A stretch of 64,000 nucleotides of DNA, from assembly GCF_900086595.1 (NCBI RefSeq), contig NZ_LT575472.1:2117684-2181683 (forward strand), written 5' to 3'. Positions 27,780-36,536 of this stretch are shown here, piece by piece; positions within the stretch are counted from its first letter, which is position 1; every line of letters begins with the position of its first letter. A program made the position numbers and the translations under genes. The stretch is from Clostridium nigeriense (GTDB lineage Bacteria > Bacillota > Clostridia > Clostridiales > Clostridiaceae). The notes beneath the pieces are model-generated. The model was not told the DNA's origin and ran no database searches. It saw only the letters and a program-made list of their open reading frames with translations.

Positions 27780-29150
27780 TCAAAATCTAAAATATAAAAA
27801 CGGATTATAAGTACTATCAACTAAATAAGCTACTGATAATATAAAAATCGTAATAATTACTATAGATTTTATATTTTTATTCAATTTTGTATATATATTT
27901 AAAATTATAGGTGTTGAGCATATAAAACATATTATAAATACTAAGAAATAATTATTAATATAATAAATCCAATCTAAAGAAAAATTAAAGGAAAACATCC
28001 TCTTTATAAATGTAACTAACAAATTAATATCTTCTATTGCAAATATACTCCATCCAATTAATAATAAAAATATAGTATATATATGAGATGTTATTTTATG
28101 TTTATCAAGGTATTTCTTTAGAAATAATTTTTCTATGTAAATTAATCCAAAGAAATATAACCCCCATATTATGAAAGTATATTCTGCTCCATGCCAGAAT
28201 CCGGTAAGAAACCATAGAATTAATAAATTTAAAAATAATCTTAATTTACCTACTCTATTCCCACCTAGAGGTATATATACATATTCTTTTAACCATGAAC
28301 TTAAAGTTATATGCCATCTTCTCCAAAATTCACTTATACTTCTTGATATATATGGAAAATTAAAATTCTTAGGAAAATTAAAGCCTAACATTTTTCCAAG
28401 TCCTATAGCCATAGAAGAATAGCCACTAAAATCAAAGTACACTTGAAAAGCAAAAGCTAATATACCAAGCCAAGCTAAAGGCATAGATATGTCAAAAATA
28501 TTTTTATTATATATTTCTGTCCAAAGTATGCCTATATTATTTGCTATTAACACCTTTTTACCTAACCCAATTATAAACTCTTCTAACCCTAGTTCAAATC
28601 TGTTTAAATCCACTTTACGTTCTTTAATTTCATTTCTTATATCTGTATATTTTACTATGGGTCCTGCTATAAGCTGAGGGAATAATGATACATAAGCTCC
28701 AAAATCTATTAAATTTCTTTCAGCCTTAAATTTCCCCATAAAAACATCTATAGTATAAGATAATGTTTGAAAGGTATAAAAGCTTATTCCTAGTGGTAAA
28801 GTCAATTCTATTTCTTTTAAAGAAATAGAAAAAATCATATTTATGTTTTCAGCGAAAAAATTATAGTACTTAAAGAAAAATAACATTCCAATATTAAAAA
28901 ATATTGAGATAAGTAGTAAAAACACACACTTAACTCTATTATTAAAATTATTTTCTATTGCTATAGATACAAAAAAATCAACTAATATTGAAGCTATCAT
29001 TAGCGGAAAGTACCTTAGCTCTCCAAAGGTATAAAATATTAAACTAAATAAAAGTAAGATCAAATTTTTATATTTTTTTGGAGTTATAAAATATATCAAA
29101 AAAAATATAGGTATAAATCTAAATATAAAAATTAAACTACTAAATACCAT
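27780..29150 (-). CDS. MBOAT-family O-acyltransferase (AlgI/PatA-like)
   Basis: Polytopic membrane protein of 456 residues that moves acyl groups across the membrane for O-acylation of an exopolymer. Hallmarks are FWRRWHITLSSWLKEYVYIPLGGN and GFWHGAEYTFIIWG, the second with the invariant MBOAT histidine. Around ten hydrophobic segments are visible. AAGGA precedes ATG 29150. The DHHW gene follows directly, and a DUF4358 lipoprotein gene precedes it, with a terminator in between. DltB is excluded because there are no dltA/C/D genes; AlgI/PatA-like is the better fit. Confidence 0.9.
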   Translation of the reverse strand: MVFSSLIFIFRFIPIFFLIYFITPKKYKNLILLLFSLIFYTFGELRYFPLMIASILVDFFVSIAIENNFNNRVKCVFLLLISIFFNIGMLFFFKYYNFFAENINMIFSISLKEIELTLPLGISFYTFQTLSYTIDVFMGKFKAERNLIDFGAYVSLFPQLIAGPIVKYTDIRNEIKERKVDLNRFELGLEEFIIGLGKKVLIANNIGILWTEIYNKNIFDISMPLAWLGILAFAFQVYFDFSGYSSMAIGLGKMLGFNFPKNFNFPYISRSISEFWRRWHITLSSWLKEYVYIPLGGNRVGKLRLFLNLLILWFLTGFWHGAEYTFIIWGLYFFGLIYIEKLFLKKYLDKHKITSHIYTIFLLLIGWSIFAIEDINLLVTFIKRMFSFNFSLDWIYYINNYFLVFIICFICSTPIILNIYTKLNKNIKSIVIITIFILSVAYLVDSTYNPFLYFRF

Positions 29151-29163
29151 AATTAATCCTTTC

Positions 29164-29199
29164 TAAAAAAGCTAGATAAGAATAACTTCTTATCTAGCT
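29164..29199 (-). terminator. Terminator inside the DUF4358-MBOAT-DHHW cluster
   Basis: AGCTAGATAAGAA (29170-29182) and TTCTTATCTAGCT (29187-29199) form a perfect 13-bp stem, followed on the minus strand by six T. It separates the lipoprotein gene from the MBOAT gene. Confidence 0.88.
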
Positions 29200-29210
29200 A
29201 AAATTCTCTA

Positions 29211-29684
29211 CTATTTAAAGCATTCATTTACAGCGCTCTCTGCTGCTTTTACATCTTCATTAATTAACAAAATTACATAGTTACCTTTTTCAGTTAAAAT
29301 AGCATTTTCAGTTTTTTCTTTTTGATCTGGTAAATATGCATTATTCTTTTCAGTATCTAACATTTCTTGTAATGCTGCTTTTATAGATTCAACTTTACCT
29401 TCCTTAGCTTTAACTATAGCTGTAACATCTGCTGAATTCATTATCATAGCTTTAGTAATTGCAAAATCTTCAACATCATCTAAGTTTAATTTTGCTAAGT
29501 CTTTTGCCATTTGCTCATCTAATTCCATAGGCATTTGCATAGGAGCTTTTTCTTCAACTTTAGCAACTACGTCTTTAGCAGTTAATCCATCCTTAAGCTC
29601 TGCTCCCTTACTTTTACTTCCACCACATGAAACAAACAATGTACATAGTAGTAAAATACTTAAGCTTTTAATAATTTTTTTCAT
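29211..29684 (-). CDS. DUF4358-domain lipoprotein
   Basis: Small envelope lipoprotein of 157 residues. The signal peptide (MKKIIKSLSILLLCTLFVSC) ends in a lipobox with C20 as the lipidated residue; the -3 position is F rather than the usual L, which is mildly atypical. The mature part matches DUF4358: an Asp/Lys-rich lead, ITKAMIMNSADVTAIVKAKEGKVE, and a C-terminal GNYVILLINED strand. Such lipoproteins often accompany MBOAT and DHHW genes in Firmicutes, which suggests a shared envelope function. AAGGAGAA precedes ATG 29684. Confidence 0.82.
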   Translation of the reverse strand: MKKIIKSLSILLLCTLFVSCGGSKSKGAELKDGLTAKDVVAKVEEKAPMQMPMELDEQMAKDLAKLNLDDVEDFAITKAMIMNSADVTAIVKAKEGKVESIKAALQEMLDTEKNNAYLPDQKEKTENAILTEKGNYVILLINEDVKAAESAVNECFK

Positions 29685-29767
29685 CCTTATTCTCCTTTTT
29701 ATCTTTTTAAAAGATTTTATACACCAAAATTATACTATATTATTTCATTTTTAAAAAGAAGTATTTA

Positions 29768-31684
29768 TTATATTTGATTATTTTTATATTCCTTAATTTT
29801 TATATCTATATCTTCTAAATACTCAAGCCTTTCATACCTAAATAAGAGTTCTTCTTCTAACTTCTCTTTTTCTTGTATTAATTCATTTAATGCACCATAA
29901 TTTGAAGCGTTTTTAGCCATTTTATTTTCTACACCAGAAATATTACTTTCTAAATGCTCAATAATATCATATATTTCTTCAAATTCTTTTTGCTCTTTAA
30001 AGGTAAATTTAGGTCTATTATCCTTAGTCTTATAATTATTATCTACTTGCTTCTTTTCAATTTTACTATTTTTACTTATACTCTCATTAGGTTTTTCATA
30101 TTCTTTATAAATTAAATAATCACTGTAGTTACCTACATATTGTTTTATAACCCCATTATCTTCATAAGAAAATATCTTATTACATAACCTATCTAAGAAA
30201 TATCTATCATGAGAAACAATAATTACAACTCCTATGAACTCATCTAAAAAATCTTCTAAAATTTTCAAAGTCTCAATATCTAGGTCATTAGTAGGCTCAT
30301 CTAATATAAGCACGTTAGGTGATTCCATTAAAACTCTTAGTAATTGGAGCCTTCTTCTTTCACCACCTGACAGCTTTTCTATAGGAGTATATTGTAAAAT
30401 CCCATCAAAAAGAAATCTTTCAGCTAATTGCGAAGCTGTTATAGTATATCCATTTTCAGTGGGTATATTTTCTCCACCATCTTTAATATAATCTATAGCT
30501 CTTTGATTTAAATCCATGTGAGTGTTATCTTGAGAGAAGGCTCCTATACTAACTGTATCTCCAACCTCAATATTACCAGCATCGGGTTTTATAGTACCAA
30601 TAATCATGTTAATTAATGTTGTTTTACCTGCACCATTCTTTCCAACTATACCGATTCTATCATTTTTAGAAAAGATATAGTTTAAATTATTAATTAAAAT
30701 TTTATTATCATAAGCTTTTGATATATTATTAATTTCTATAATTTTTTTTCCTAATCTTCTACCTATAAAAGGTATTTCAATATCAGTATTTACTAATGTA
30801 TATTCAGTATTGACTAAATCATCAAATCTTTGGAGTCTAGCCTTCTGCTTAGTTGTTCTAGCTTTTGCACCTCTTCTTACCCATTTTAGTTCTTTTACTA
30901 TTAATTTTTGCCTTTTTTCTTCCTTAGTAGCTTCAACTTGTAACCTTTCAGCCTTCTTTTCTAAAAACTCACTATAGTTACCTTCGTATTGATACAAGGC
31001 TCCCCTATCTAATTCTAGAATTTTATTAGTAACCCTATCTAAAAAATATCTATCATGGGTTATCATAATTAATGCACCTTTCCTAGAGTTTAAATAATCT
31101 TCTAACCACTCAATAGAATCTGAATCTAAATGGTTAGTAGGCTCATCTAAAACTAACAATTCACATGGTGTAATTAAGGATGATGCCAAGAAAACTCTTT
31201 TCTTTTGCCCACCTGATAACTGAGACATTTTTTGATTGAAGTCTTTAATTCCTAGCTTTGTTAATATAGTTTTAGCATCGCTTTCTAAATCCCATAAGTT
31301 CATTGTATCTATCTTACTTTGAACTTTTATTAGCTTATTATTTAATGAAGAATCTGTAGAAACCCTATCTAATAAATCCTCATACTCCATTAAAAGCTTC
31401 ATTTCTGGAGTATCACCCTTAAATATTTGTTCTAGAACAGTTGAATTATCATCATATGGAGTATCCTGAGCTAAATACTCTATCCTAATATTTTTTCCCT
31501 TAATTACCTTTCCATCATAAAATTCATCTCTTCCAGTTAAAACTTTAAGTAAGGTAGATTTTCCTGCACCATTTAATCCAATTAAACCTATTTTATCTCC
31601 ATCATTTATATTTAAGTTTACATCTTTTAATAAAACTTTTTCGCTATAAGTTTTATTTATATTTTCTAAAGTTATTAAGTTCAT
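29768..31684 (-). CDS. ABC-F family ATPase (Uup-like)
   Basis: Soluble twin-ATPase ribosome-associated protein of 638 residues with no membrane segment. First domain: Walker A GLNGAGKST (about 37-45), signature LSGGQKKR, Walker B LLVLDEPTNHLD. Second: GKNGAGKTT, LSGGERRR, LILDEPTNDLD. The Lys/Arg-rich linker between them (about 240-310) is the ABC-F interdomain arm, and a C-terminal coiled coil (about 560-635) places it with Uup/YfmR-like members. Role: resolving stalled ribosomes or difficult peptides rather than transport. AAGGAG precedes ATG 31684. Antibiotic-resistance function is not indicated. Confidence 0.92.
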   Translation of the reverse strand: MNLITLENINKTYSEKVLLKDVNLNINDGDKIGLIGLNGAGKSTLLKVLTGRDEFYDGKVIKGKNIRIEYLAQDTPYDDNSTVLEQIFKGDTPEMKLLMEYEDLLDRVSTDSSLNNKLIKVQSKIDTMNLWDLESDAKTILTKLGIKDFNQKMSQLSGGQKKRVFLASSLITPCELLVLDEPTNHLDSDSIEWLEDYLNSRKGALIMITHDRYFLDRVTNKILELDRGALYQYEGNYSEFLEKKAERLQVEATKEEKRQKLIVKELKWVRRGAKARTTKQKARLQRFDDLVNTEYTLVNTDIEIPFIGRRLGKKIIEINNISKAYDNKILINNLNYIFSKNDRIGIVGKNGAGKTTLINMIIGTIKPDAGNIEVGDTVSIGAFSQDNTHMDLNQRAIDYIKDGGENIPTENGYTITASQLAERFLFDGILQYTPIEKLSGGERRRLQLLRVLMESPNVLILDEPTNDLDIETLKILEDFLDEFIGVVIIVSHDRYFLDRLCNKIFSYEDNGVIKQYVGNYSDYLIYKEYEKPNESISKNSKIEKKQVDNNYKTKDNRPKFTFKEQKEFEEIYDIIEHLESNISGVENKMAKNASNYGALNELIQEKEKLEEELLFRYERLEYLEDIDIKIKEYKNNQI

Positions 31685-31732
31685 ATTTTTCTCCTTATTA
31701 ATTTTATCTATTTGAGTATAAGTATATTTTAA

Positions 31733-31780
31733 ATAAAAAAGTAAGCTTAGACAACTATAAAGTATCTAAGCTTACTTTTT
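31733..31780. terminator. Terminator after queT
   Basis: AAAAAGTAAGCTTAGA pairs with TCTAAGCTTACTTTTT around a 13-base loop (core arms 31741-31751 and 31765-31775). T-rich on the minus strand, so it ends queT transcription; symmetric enough to act both ways. Confidence 0.88.
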
Positions 31781-32280
31781 TATTCAAGTGCTAATCTATT
31801 CCTATATCTATCAGTGATTATTTTAAAAACAGGAACACCTATTAAACTAACTACTACAAACTCTCCTATTCCAACTTGTAGCATTGTTAAAATAAGTGGT
31901 AATTCAAGTACGTAACTTAACATCCAACCAATTATAATTCCATTAAATATAGTTGGCCATAATGATGATATAATTAATGAGATAATCCTACCACTTACAA
32001 TCTTAGCTGTAAGTGAAATAGCACTAACACTTAAGAATGTGGCAAGAGTACCAAAAATCAAGTCCATTATTCCAAGACCACCAAATAAATTTGCTAAAAA
32101 ACACCCTAATGTTAGTCCTATTATGTATATTGGATCTATAAAAGCAAATAAAACTAAAATTTCTGATAACCTAAATTGTATAGGCCCATAGCTTATAGGA
32201 GCAAGTATTACAGTTAATACTGCATATATAGCAGCTATCAGTGCTGTTTTTACTAATCTTTTTGTTAAGTTTTCTTTCAA
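31780..32280 (-). CDS. queT: Queuosine precursor transporter QueT
   Basis: ECF-type S component for a queuosine precursor (preQ0/preQ1 class), 166 residues with about five or six membrane helices. The block ISYGPIQFRLSEILVLFAFI and GCFLANLFGGLGIMDLIFGTLAT are characteristic of the QueT family. It starts at TTG 32280, 10 bases after GGAGGGG. The leader carries a preQ1-type aptamer and two terminator hairpins, which independently supports the substrate. The shared ECF energising module is not in the window. Confidence 0.92.
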   Translation of the reverse strand: MKENLTKRLVKTALIAAIYAVLTVILAPISYGPIQFRLSEILVLFAFIDPIYIIGLTLGCFLANLFGGLGIMDLIFGTLATFLSVSAISLTAKIVSGRIISLIISSLWPTIFNGIIIGWMLSYVLELPLILTMLQVGIGEFVVVSLIGVPVFKIITDRYRNRLALE

Positions 32281-32301
32281 TTTAAATCCCCTCCAATTTA
32301 T

Positions 32302-32336
32302 TAAAAAAATAGAGGTACCTATAATATAGATACCTC
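32302..32336 (-). terminator. Second terminator hairpin in the queT leader
   Basis: Arms built from GAGGTACCTATA (32312-32323) and TATAGATACCTC (32325-32336), one mismatch-like wobble; on the minus strand seven T follow. It is 21 bases before the queT start. Confidence 0.8.
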
Positions 32337-32370
32337 AAATTTACGAACTTAATAAATGCAAAATTGTATG

Positions 32371-32408
32371 AAAAAATTAATAGAGGATTTATAATAACTA
32401 AACCCTCC
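32371..32408 (-). terminator. First terminator hairpin in the queT leader
   Basis: On the minus strand GGAGGGTTTA pairs with TAAATCCTCT (two G-U wobbles), 7-base loop, followed after ATTAA by six T. It lies between the aptamer and the second terminator. Confidence 0.65.
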
Positions 32409-32447
32409 AGAAATAAAATCACACTTAATATAAATTGCAATTAATTA

Positions 32448-32486
32448 CCGTAGTTTTGTTTATAGACAGGAGGCTTCCGAACTGTC
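32448..32486 (-). ncRNA. preQ1 class I-type riboswitch aptamer for queT
   Basis: Minus-strand GACAG and CTGTC form P1 around a 12-base loop starting TTC, the same loop length and start as the Bacillus queC aptamer, followed by the A-rich tail ATAAACAAAACTA and ending CGG. The gene controlled is queT. The pseudoknot P2 is not textbook (possible UCG with CGG), so class assignment is probable, not certain. Confidence 0.7.
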
Positions 32487-32505
32487 TTATTCAATTTACT
32501 TTATT

Positions 32506-32534
32506 ATTATAGGTTATAACCTTTATAATGTCAA
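32506..32534 (-). promoter_or_regulatory. queT leader promoter
   Basis: Consensus TTGACA (32529-32534, minus strand) and TATAAT (32506-32511) with a 17-base spacer; the predicted start is about 12 bases before the aptamer. Confidence 0.9.
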
Positions 32535-32541
32535 ATATTTT

Positions 32542-34530
32542 CTATTCTTTAATGAAATTCTCAAGTTTATTTAATTCTTTAAATTTATCAATCCACCAAT
32601 CCCTATACCAAATTCTATAAAATCTAATATTATTACTCTTGTAATTATTATATAAAAATATATCTTGAATTACTTCATAATTATCTTCATATATTGTTAC
32701 AGGAGAAATTCTGATGAATATCTTTTGATTTCTACTAATCATTTCTATATGATCATCATTAACGTATATTTTCTCAGAGGGAAATTTATTGATTAAATAC
32801 CCTTCTATATCTTTATATATCAAGTTATAATCAGTAGATATCTTATCTCTTCTACTTAGATTTAATAGATTGATTTTTTTAAAACCAATTAAATCATTAT
32901 CTAAAGTAGATAAAATAATAATTTTTTCAGAGATTTTATTTAAATCTTCTAAATGTAATAAATCATTAGGATTATTAATTATGAATATTGTCCTTTTAAA
33001 AAAGAAATTTTCATTTATTAATTTCTTTATATTTTCTCCAGTGTAACTTGATATTACACAAGGGAAAAACTTTTTTAAAGCTTCATCACCTATATTATTT
33101 ATATTCTCTTTTAATATAGGTGCCCCTTCCCTTAGTTGATTATCCCATATATTGTTTATACTGTTTAATATTAAAGAATTTCTTTTTGTTATGTCATCAC
33201 AAATACTACTTATTATATCATCATAGTTTTTATAAATATTTAAAATATCCGAATATTTAGCTTCCTCTTCTTCTATTTCTAAATATAATTTAAAAGTAGG
33301 TATTAAACTAATTAATAAATTTATATCACTTTTTGTCTCCAAATCATTATAGCAATAATCTAAAATATCCATTTCAATATTAGATAACTCACCTATAAGT
33401 TTAAATATTTCCTCAGTATTATAAGCTGTATTTAATATTTTTTTATTAAAAGAAAGATATTCTTTTATATTATCTTCTCTTATTATTGAATTAATTATTT
33501 CATTGTAATTTTCTTCTTTTATAATTTCTTTTAAGAATAATAATTTATCTTTTAAATCCCTAATAATATTAAAATTATGAATATATTCTTCATAGATTTC
33601 TTTTTGATTAATTGAGTAAAGAGTCAAATTATGCTCTTCATCCAAATTTTCATATTTACAAAAAAAGTTAAACCATCTTTTCTTTTTATTTTTATTTAGT
33701 AGTATATAATTATATTTGAAATTAATTATATTAGCTAATGTCATTATATGCTCTTCATTAATGTCATTCTTATTAGTAATCTCGTCAAAGAAATCTTCAG
33801 TATATTTACTGTGAATTAATTTATATTTATCTATATCATTTAATATTATTTCCTCTAATTTATTTATACCATCTCTTAATTTATCATAATTAAAAGGTTT
33901 TTTTATGCAATTAAATATATCATTATCAATAAATCTTCTATATTTAATATAATATAAACTAGTATCTGAAGATAAAATACTATTACAAGCATTTCTTAAG
34001 TCATCATATATATAATTATTTAAAGGTTTTTTAATTCTAAATCTTTTATAAGACTTATCAAAAGATATATCATAATTTTTTATGCTTTCTGTTTCAATAT
34101 ATTTTTGTAATAAAGAAAGTTCATCTGTTTTACATTTACAAAATAAAGAATTTATTTTCATTAAGTTATCTAACCTTTTTAGGATACCTCTATTTATTAG
34201 TTTCACCTTACTAATAATAGTTTTACCTGTTTTATCATCTAAGTCTAATAATAATTTATTTATTCTATCCTTAATATTATAAGAACTTTGTAAATCTATA
34301 AGTCTAATATTAAGATTTTTAAATAACTCTTCATTTAACAAATTAAATTTTAATAAGTCTGAAAAAATCATAAGTTGTTCTTTATCAATTAGATAATAAG
34401 ATGCTATTTCATTTATTATTTCTAATACTGAATTATCATCTATGTTTGTAATTAATAAATTGTCATCAGTATTATTTAGAATCATATTTGCAATATAATT
34501 AAGACTTAATAAGTTAATATTATTCTCCAT
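32542..34530 (-). CDS. Decayed SF1 helicase/nuclease-like protein, unknown function
   Basis: A 662-residue soluble protein. Residues about 25-97 read like the P-loop half of large Upf1-type SF1 helicases with a C-terminal MTES_1575-like nuclease, but the GPPGTGKS position is NIDDNSVL. At 486-500 FFPCVISSYT resembles the block before motif II, and IINNPND replaces DEASQ. RecA2 motifs are missing. The end (about 575-655, with IRFYRIWYRDWW) resembles the terminal RIWSxDWW of those nucleases, again without clear catalytic residues. So it is probably a non-catalytic derivative. Start ATG 34530; its GAGGAG is 24 bases upstream with a small hairpin between. Confidence 0.45.
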   Translation of the reverse strand: MENNINLLSLNYIANMILNNTDDNLLITNIDDNSVLEIINEIASYYLIDKEQLMIFSDLLKFNLLNEELFKNLNIRLIDLQSSYNIKDRINKLLLDLDDKTGKTIISKVKLINRGILKRLDNLMKINSLFCKCKTDELSLLQKYIETESIKNYDISFDKSYKRFRIKKPLNNYIYDDLRNACNSILSSDTSLYYIKYRRFIDNDIFNCIKKPFNYDKLRDGINKLEEIILNDIDKYKLIHSKYTEDFFDEITNKNDINEEHIMTLANIINFKYNYILLNKNKKKRWFNFFCKYENLDEEHNLTLYSINQKEIYEEYIHNFNIIRDLKDKLLFLKEIIKEENYNEIINSIIREDNIKEYLSFNKKILNTAYNTEEIFKLIGELSNIEMDILDYCYNDLETKSDINLLISLIPTFKLYLEIEEEEAKYSDILNIYKNYDDIISSICDDITKRNSLILNSINNIWDNQLREGAPILKENINNIGDEALKKFFPCVISSYTGENIKKLINENFFFKRTIFIINNPNDLLHLEDLNKISEKIIILSTLDNDLIGFKKINLLNLSRRDKISTDYNLIYKDIEGYLINKFPSEKIYVNDDHIEMISRNQKIFIRISPVTIYEDNYEVIQDIFLYNNYKSNNIRFYRIWYRDWWIDKFKELNKLENFIKE

Positions 34531-34561
34531 AAGTTTATTTGTTGTAAAAACAACCTCCTCA
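34527..34561 (-). promoter_or_regulatory. Hairpin between ribosome site and start of the helicase-like gene
   Basis: On the minus strand GAGGAG is followed by GTTGT-TTTT-ACAAC (34541-34554) and then 10 bases to ATG 34530. The 5-bp hairpin would reduce a 24-base gap to about 10. No other in-frame start lies nearer. Confidence 0.4.
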
Positions 34562-34684
34562 TTATATTTTAAAATTTAAATATTAATACAATATATTCAT
34601 ATAGTAAAAAATATATAATAAATTTCAATTTATATTTTAAATTTATGTCAATAATATAAATAATAAATGTAAGGAGTTGATAAT

Positions 34685-35665
34685 TTGAAGAAGCTTTCTA
34701 GATTTTTAGCTGTATTTTTTGCCTCGCTAATATTAACTACCTGTAGTATATTTCTTTATTTTAAAAATTCTTTAATAATTATATATAGAGTTTATGAACA
34801 ACTTAATAATAATAATGATTCAATAGCAACTTTAGGTCAATTAACAGATTATAAAGTAACTGAGGATATGGATATTAAAGGTTTAAAATATAAAAAATCT
34901 GATTCTAAAGAAGTATTTTTAGATATTTATACTTCTAAGAATAATAATACTCCATCACCAGTAATTTTATATGTCCATGGTGGAAGCTGGATATATGGAG
35001 ATAATGGTATTCCCATTGGTCTAGAACCTATAATAAAAGCTTTTAATGATAGTGGTTTTACAATTATCAGTCTTTCTTATGAACTACTAAAAGAAAATAC
35101 TCCAATTGAAAATCCTATTAAGGATGTAAAAGATTCAATTAGATGGATTTATAAAAATAAAGATAAATATAATTTTGATACTAATAATATTGGAGTTTTA
35201 GGAATTTCATCAGGAGCTCATTTAGCTTTAATGGCTTCTTATTCAAAGGATAATGAGTTTATAGGAGATACTGATCTATCAAATTATCCATCAAAGGTTA
35301 ATTACATAATAGATGTGTTTGGACCTACTGATTTATCTACTTTAGATACTTCTTCTGTTGAAGATGAGTATAAATCAGAAATAGAAACTCTAATTAATTC
35401 ACCGAATATAATTAATAATTATAGCCCTATTAATTATATTTCAAATTCTTCTCCTAGTACTCTGATAATACATAGTAAAACAGATGAAATTGTACCATAT
35501 AAAAATGCTACAACATTATATGATTCTTTAGAAAATAAAAATTTAAATCCCAAATTACTTACATTAAATTCAGGATCACATTTTTTTAATGGATATAATA
35601 GCAATGAGATAATAGCTTTAATTTTTGAAGTATTAAAATTTATAGAAATAAATAAAGAAGGCTAA
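34685..35665 (+). CDS. Alpha/beta-hydrolase, membrane-anchored esterase (BD-FAE/COG0657-like)
   Basis: Extracytoplasmic serine esterase of 326 residues starting at TTG 34685 (AAGGAG, spacing 7). An N-terminal helix (about 7-26) could be a signal anchor; a Cys at position 20 is not in a good lipobox. Oxyanion motif HGGSW (98-102), nucleophile S175 in GISSGAH, an Asp near 266 (KTDEIVPY) and a His near 298 (GSHFFNG) make a full triad. The substrate is likely an acetyl or feruloyl ester on a carbohydrate. A terminator lies directly downstream. Neighbours give no pathway. Confidence 0.85.
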   Translation: MKKLSRFLAVFFASLILTTCSIFLYFKNSLIIIYRVYEQLNNNNDSIATLGQLTDYKVTEDMDIKGLKYKKSDSKEVFLDIYTSKNNNTPSPVILYVHGGSWIYGDNGIPIGLEPIIKAFNDSGFTIISLSYELLKENTPIENPIKDVKDSIRWIYKNKDKYNFDTNNIGVLGISSGAHLALMASYSKDNEFIGDTDLSNYPSKVNYIIDVFGPTDLSTLDTSSVEDEYKSEIETLINSPNIINNYSPINYISNSSPSTLIIHSKTDEIVPYKNATTLYDSLENKNLNPKLLTLNSGSHFFNGYNSNEIIALIFEVLKFIEINKEG

Positions 35666-35689
35666 TATTTTTAAATATTAGCCTTCTTT
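35654..35689. terminator. Bidirectional terminator between the esterase gene and pyrE
   Basis: A 17-bp near-perfect inverted repeat (35654-35670 with 35673-35689) with A-run and T-run flanks; its left arm covers the esterase stop codon. Confidence 0.92.
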
Positions 35690-35692
35690 ATA

Positions 35693-36376
35693 TTATTTAT
35701 GATATGTTACACCATACATATCATAATAAGCTTCTATAGCCGCTTTCATTTTATCATCAATATATACTTTTCCGTTTAATTCTTTATTATATAAGTATTC
35801 TACAACTTCTTTCATTGTAACAATTGAATATGTAGTTATTCCAAAATTTTCTTTAATTTCTTCTTGAGCAGATCTATCTGATTTACCCTTTTCCATTCTA
35901 TCAACAGAAATTATAAGACCTTTAATATCCACTTCTCCTTGAGCCTTTAATATAGGAGCAGTTTCATAAATTGAAGTTCCAGCAGTCATAACATCTTCCA
36001 CTATAACAACTCTTGTAGAATCTTTTAAATTTCCTCCTAAAAGTATTCCACCTTCACCATGATCCTTAACTTCTTTTCTATTTGAGCAATACTCTACATC
36101 TATATCATATAAATCATTAAGAGAAATAGCTGTAGTTACAGTTAAAGGAATTCCTTTATAAGCTGGTCCAAATAAAACGTCAAAATCTTTTCCAAAATGT
36201 TTATTAATAGCCTTTGCGTAAAATTCTCCTAATTTTTTTAATTGTTTTCCTGTAGTGTAATTTCCTGTATTTATAAAGAATGGAGTTTTTCTACCACTTT
36301 TAGTAACAAAATCACCAAATCTTAATACATTACTTTCTACCATAAATTCAATAAATTCTTCTTTATATCTTTCCAT
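35693..36376 (-). CDS. pyrE: Orotate phosphoribosyltransferase
   Basis: Converts orotate and PRPP to OMP in pyrimidine synthesis. The PRPP-binding motif VVIVEDVMTAGTS and FGPAYKGIPL are the OPRTase signatures, and the basic loop KDHGEGG is the mobile catalytic loop. Length 227 residues from ATG 36376 (MERYKEEF), behind GGAAGGA; six extra codons upstream are unlikely. The rest of the pyr pathway is not in the window. No PyrR-type attenuator is visible in the 36377-36536 leader. Confidence 0.96.
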   Translation of the reverse strand: MERYKEEFIEFMVESNVLRFGDFVTKSGRKTPFFINTGNYTTGKQLKKLGEFYAKAINKHFGKDFDVLFGPAYKGIPLTVTTAISLNDLYDIDVEYCSNRKEVKDHGEGGILLGGNLKDSTRVVIVEDVMTAGTSIYETAPILKAQGEVDIKGLIISVDRMEKGKSDRSAQEEIKENFGITTYSIVTMKEVVEYLYNKELNGKVYIDDKMKAAIEAYYDMYGVTYHK

Positions 36377-36475
36377 AATAAACATTCCTTCCAATATAAA
36401 TATTAAATATATATATTATTTAAATATACATCCTAATAATTTTATCATTTATTTGTATAAATTACTAATATTTTT

Positions 36476-36510
36476 TAAAGAAAAAAGCATTAAAATACAT
36501 TAATGCTTTT
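36476..36510 (-). terminator. Terminator after the small exported protein
   Basis: AAAAGCATTAA (36483-36493) pairs with TTAATGCTTTT (36500-36510), 11 bp, 6-base loop; T-run on the minus strand. Confidence 0.85.
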
Positions 36511-36536
36511 ATAAATTATGAATATCTAAAAAATAA

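Noticed and set aside
29211..29684. DltB/DltD-type teichoic acid D-alanylation for the MBOAT cluster
   Set aside because: dltA and dltC are absent and the downstream protein has DHHW rather than DltD features.
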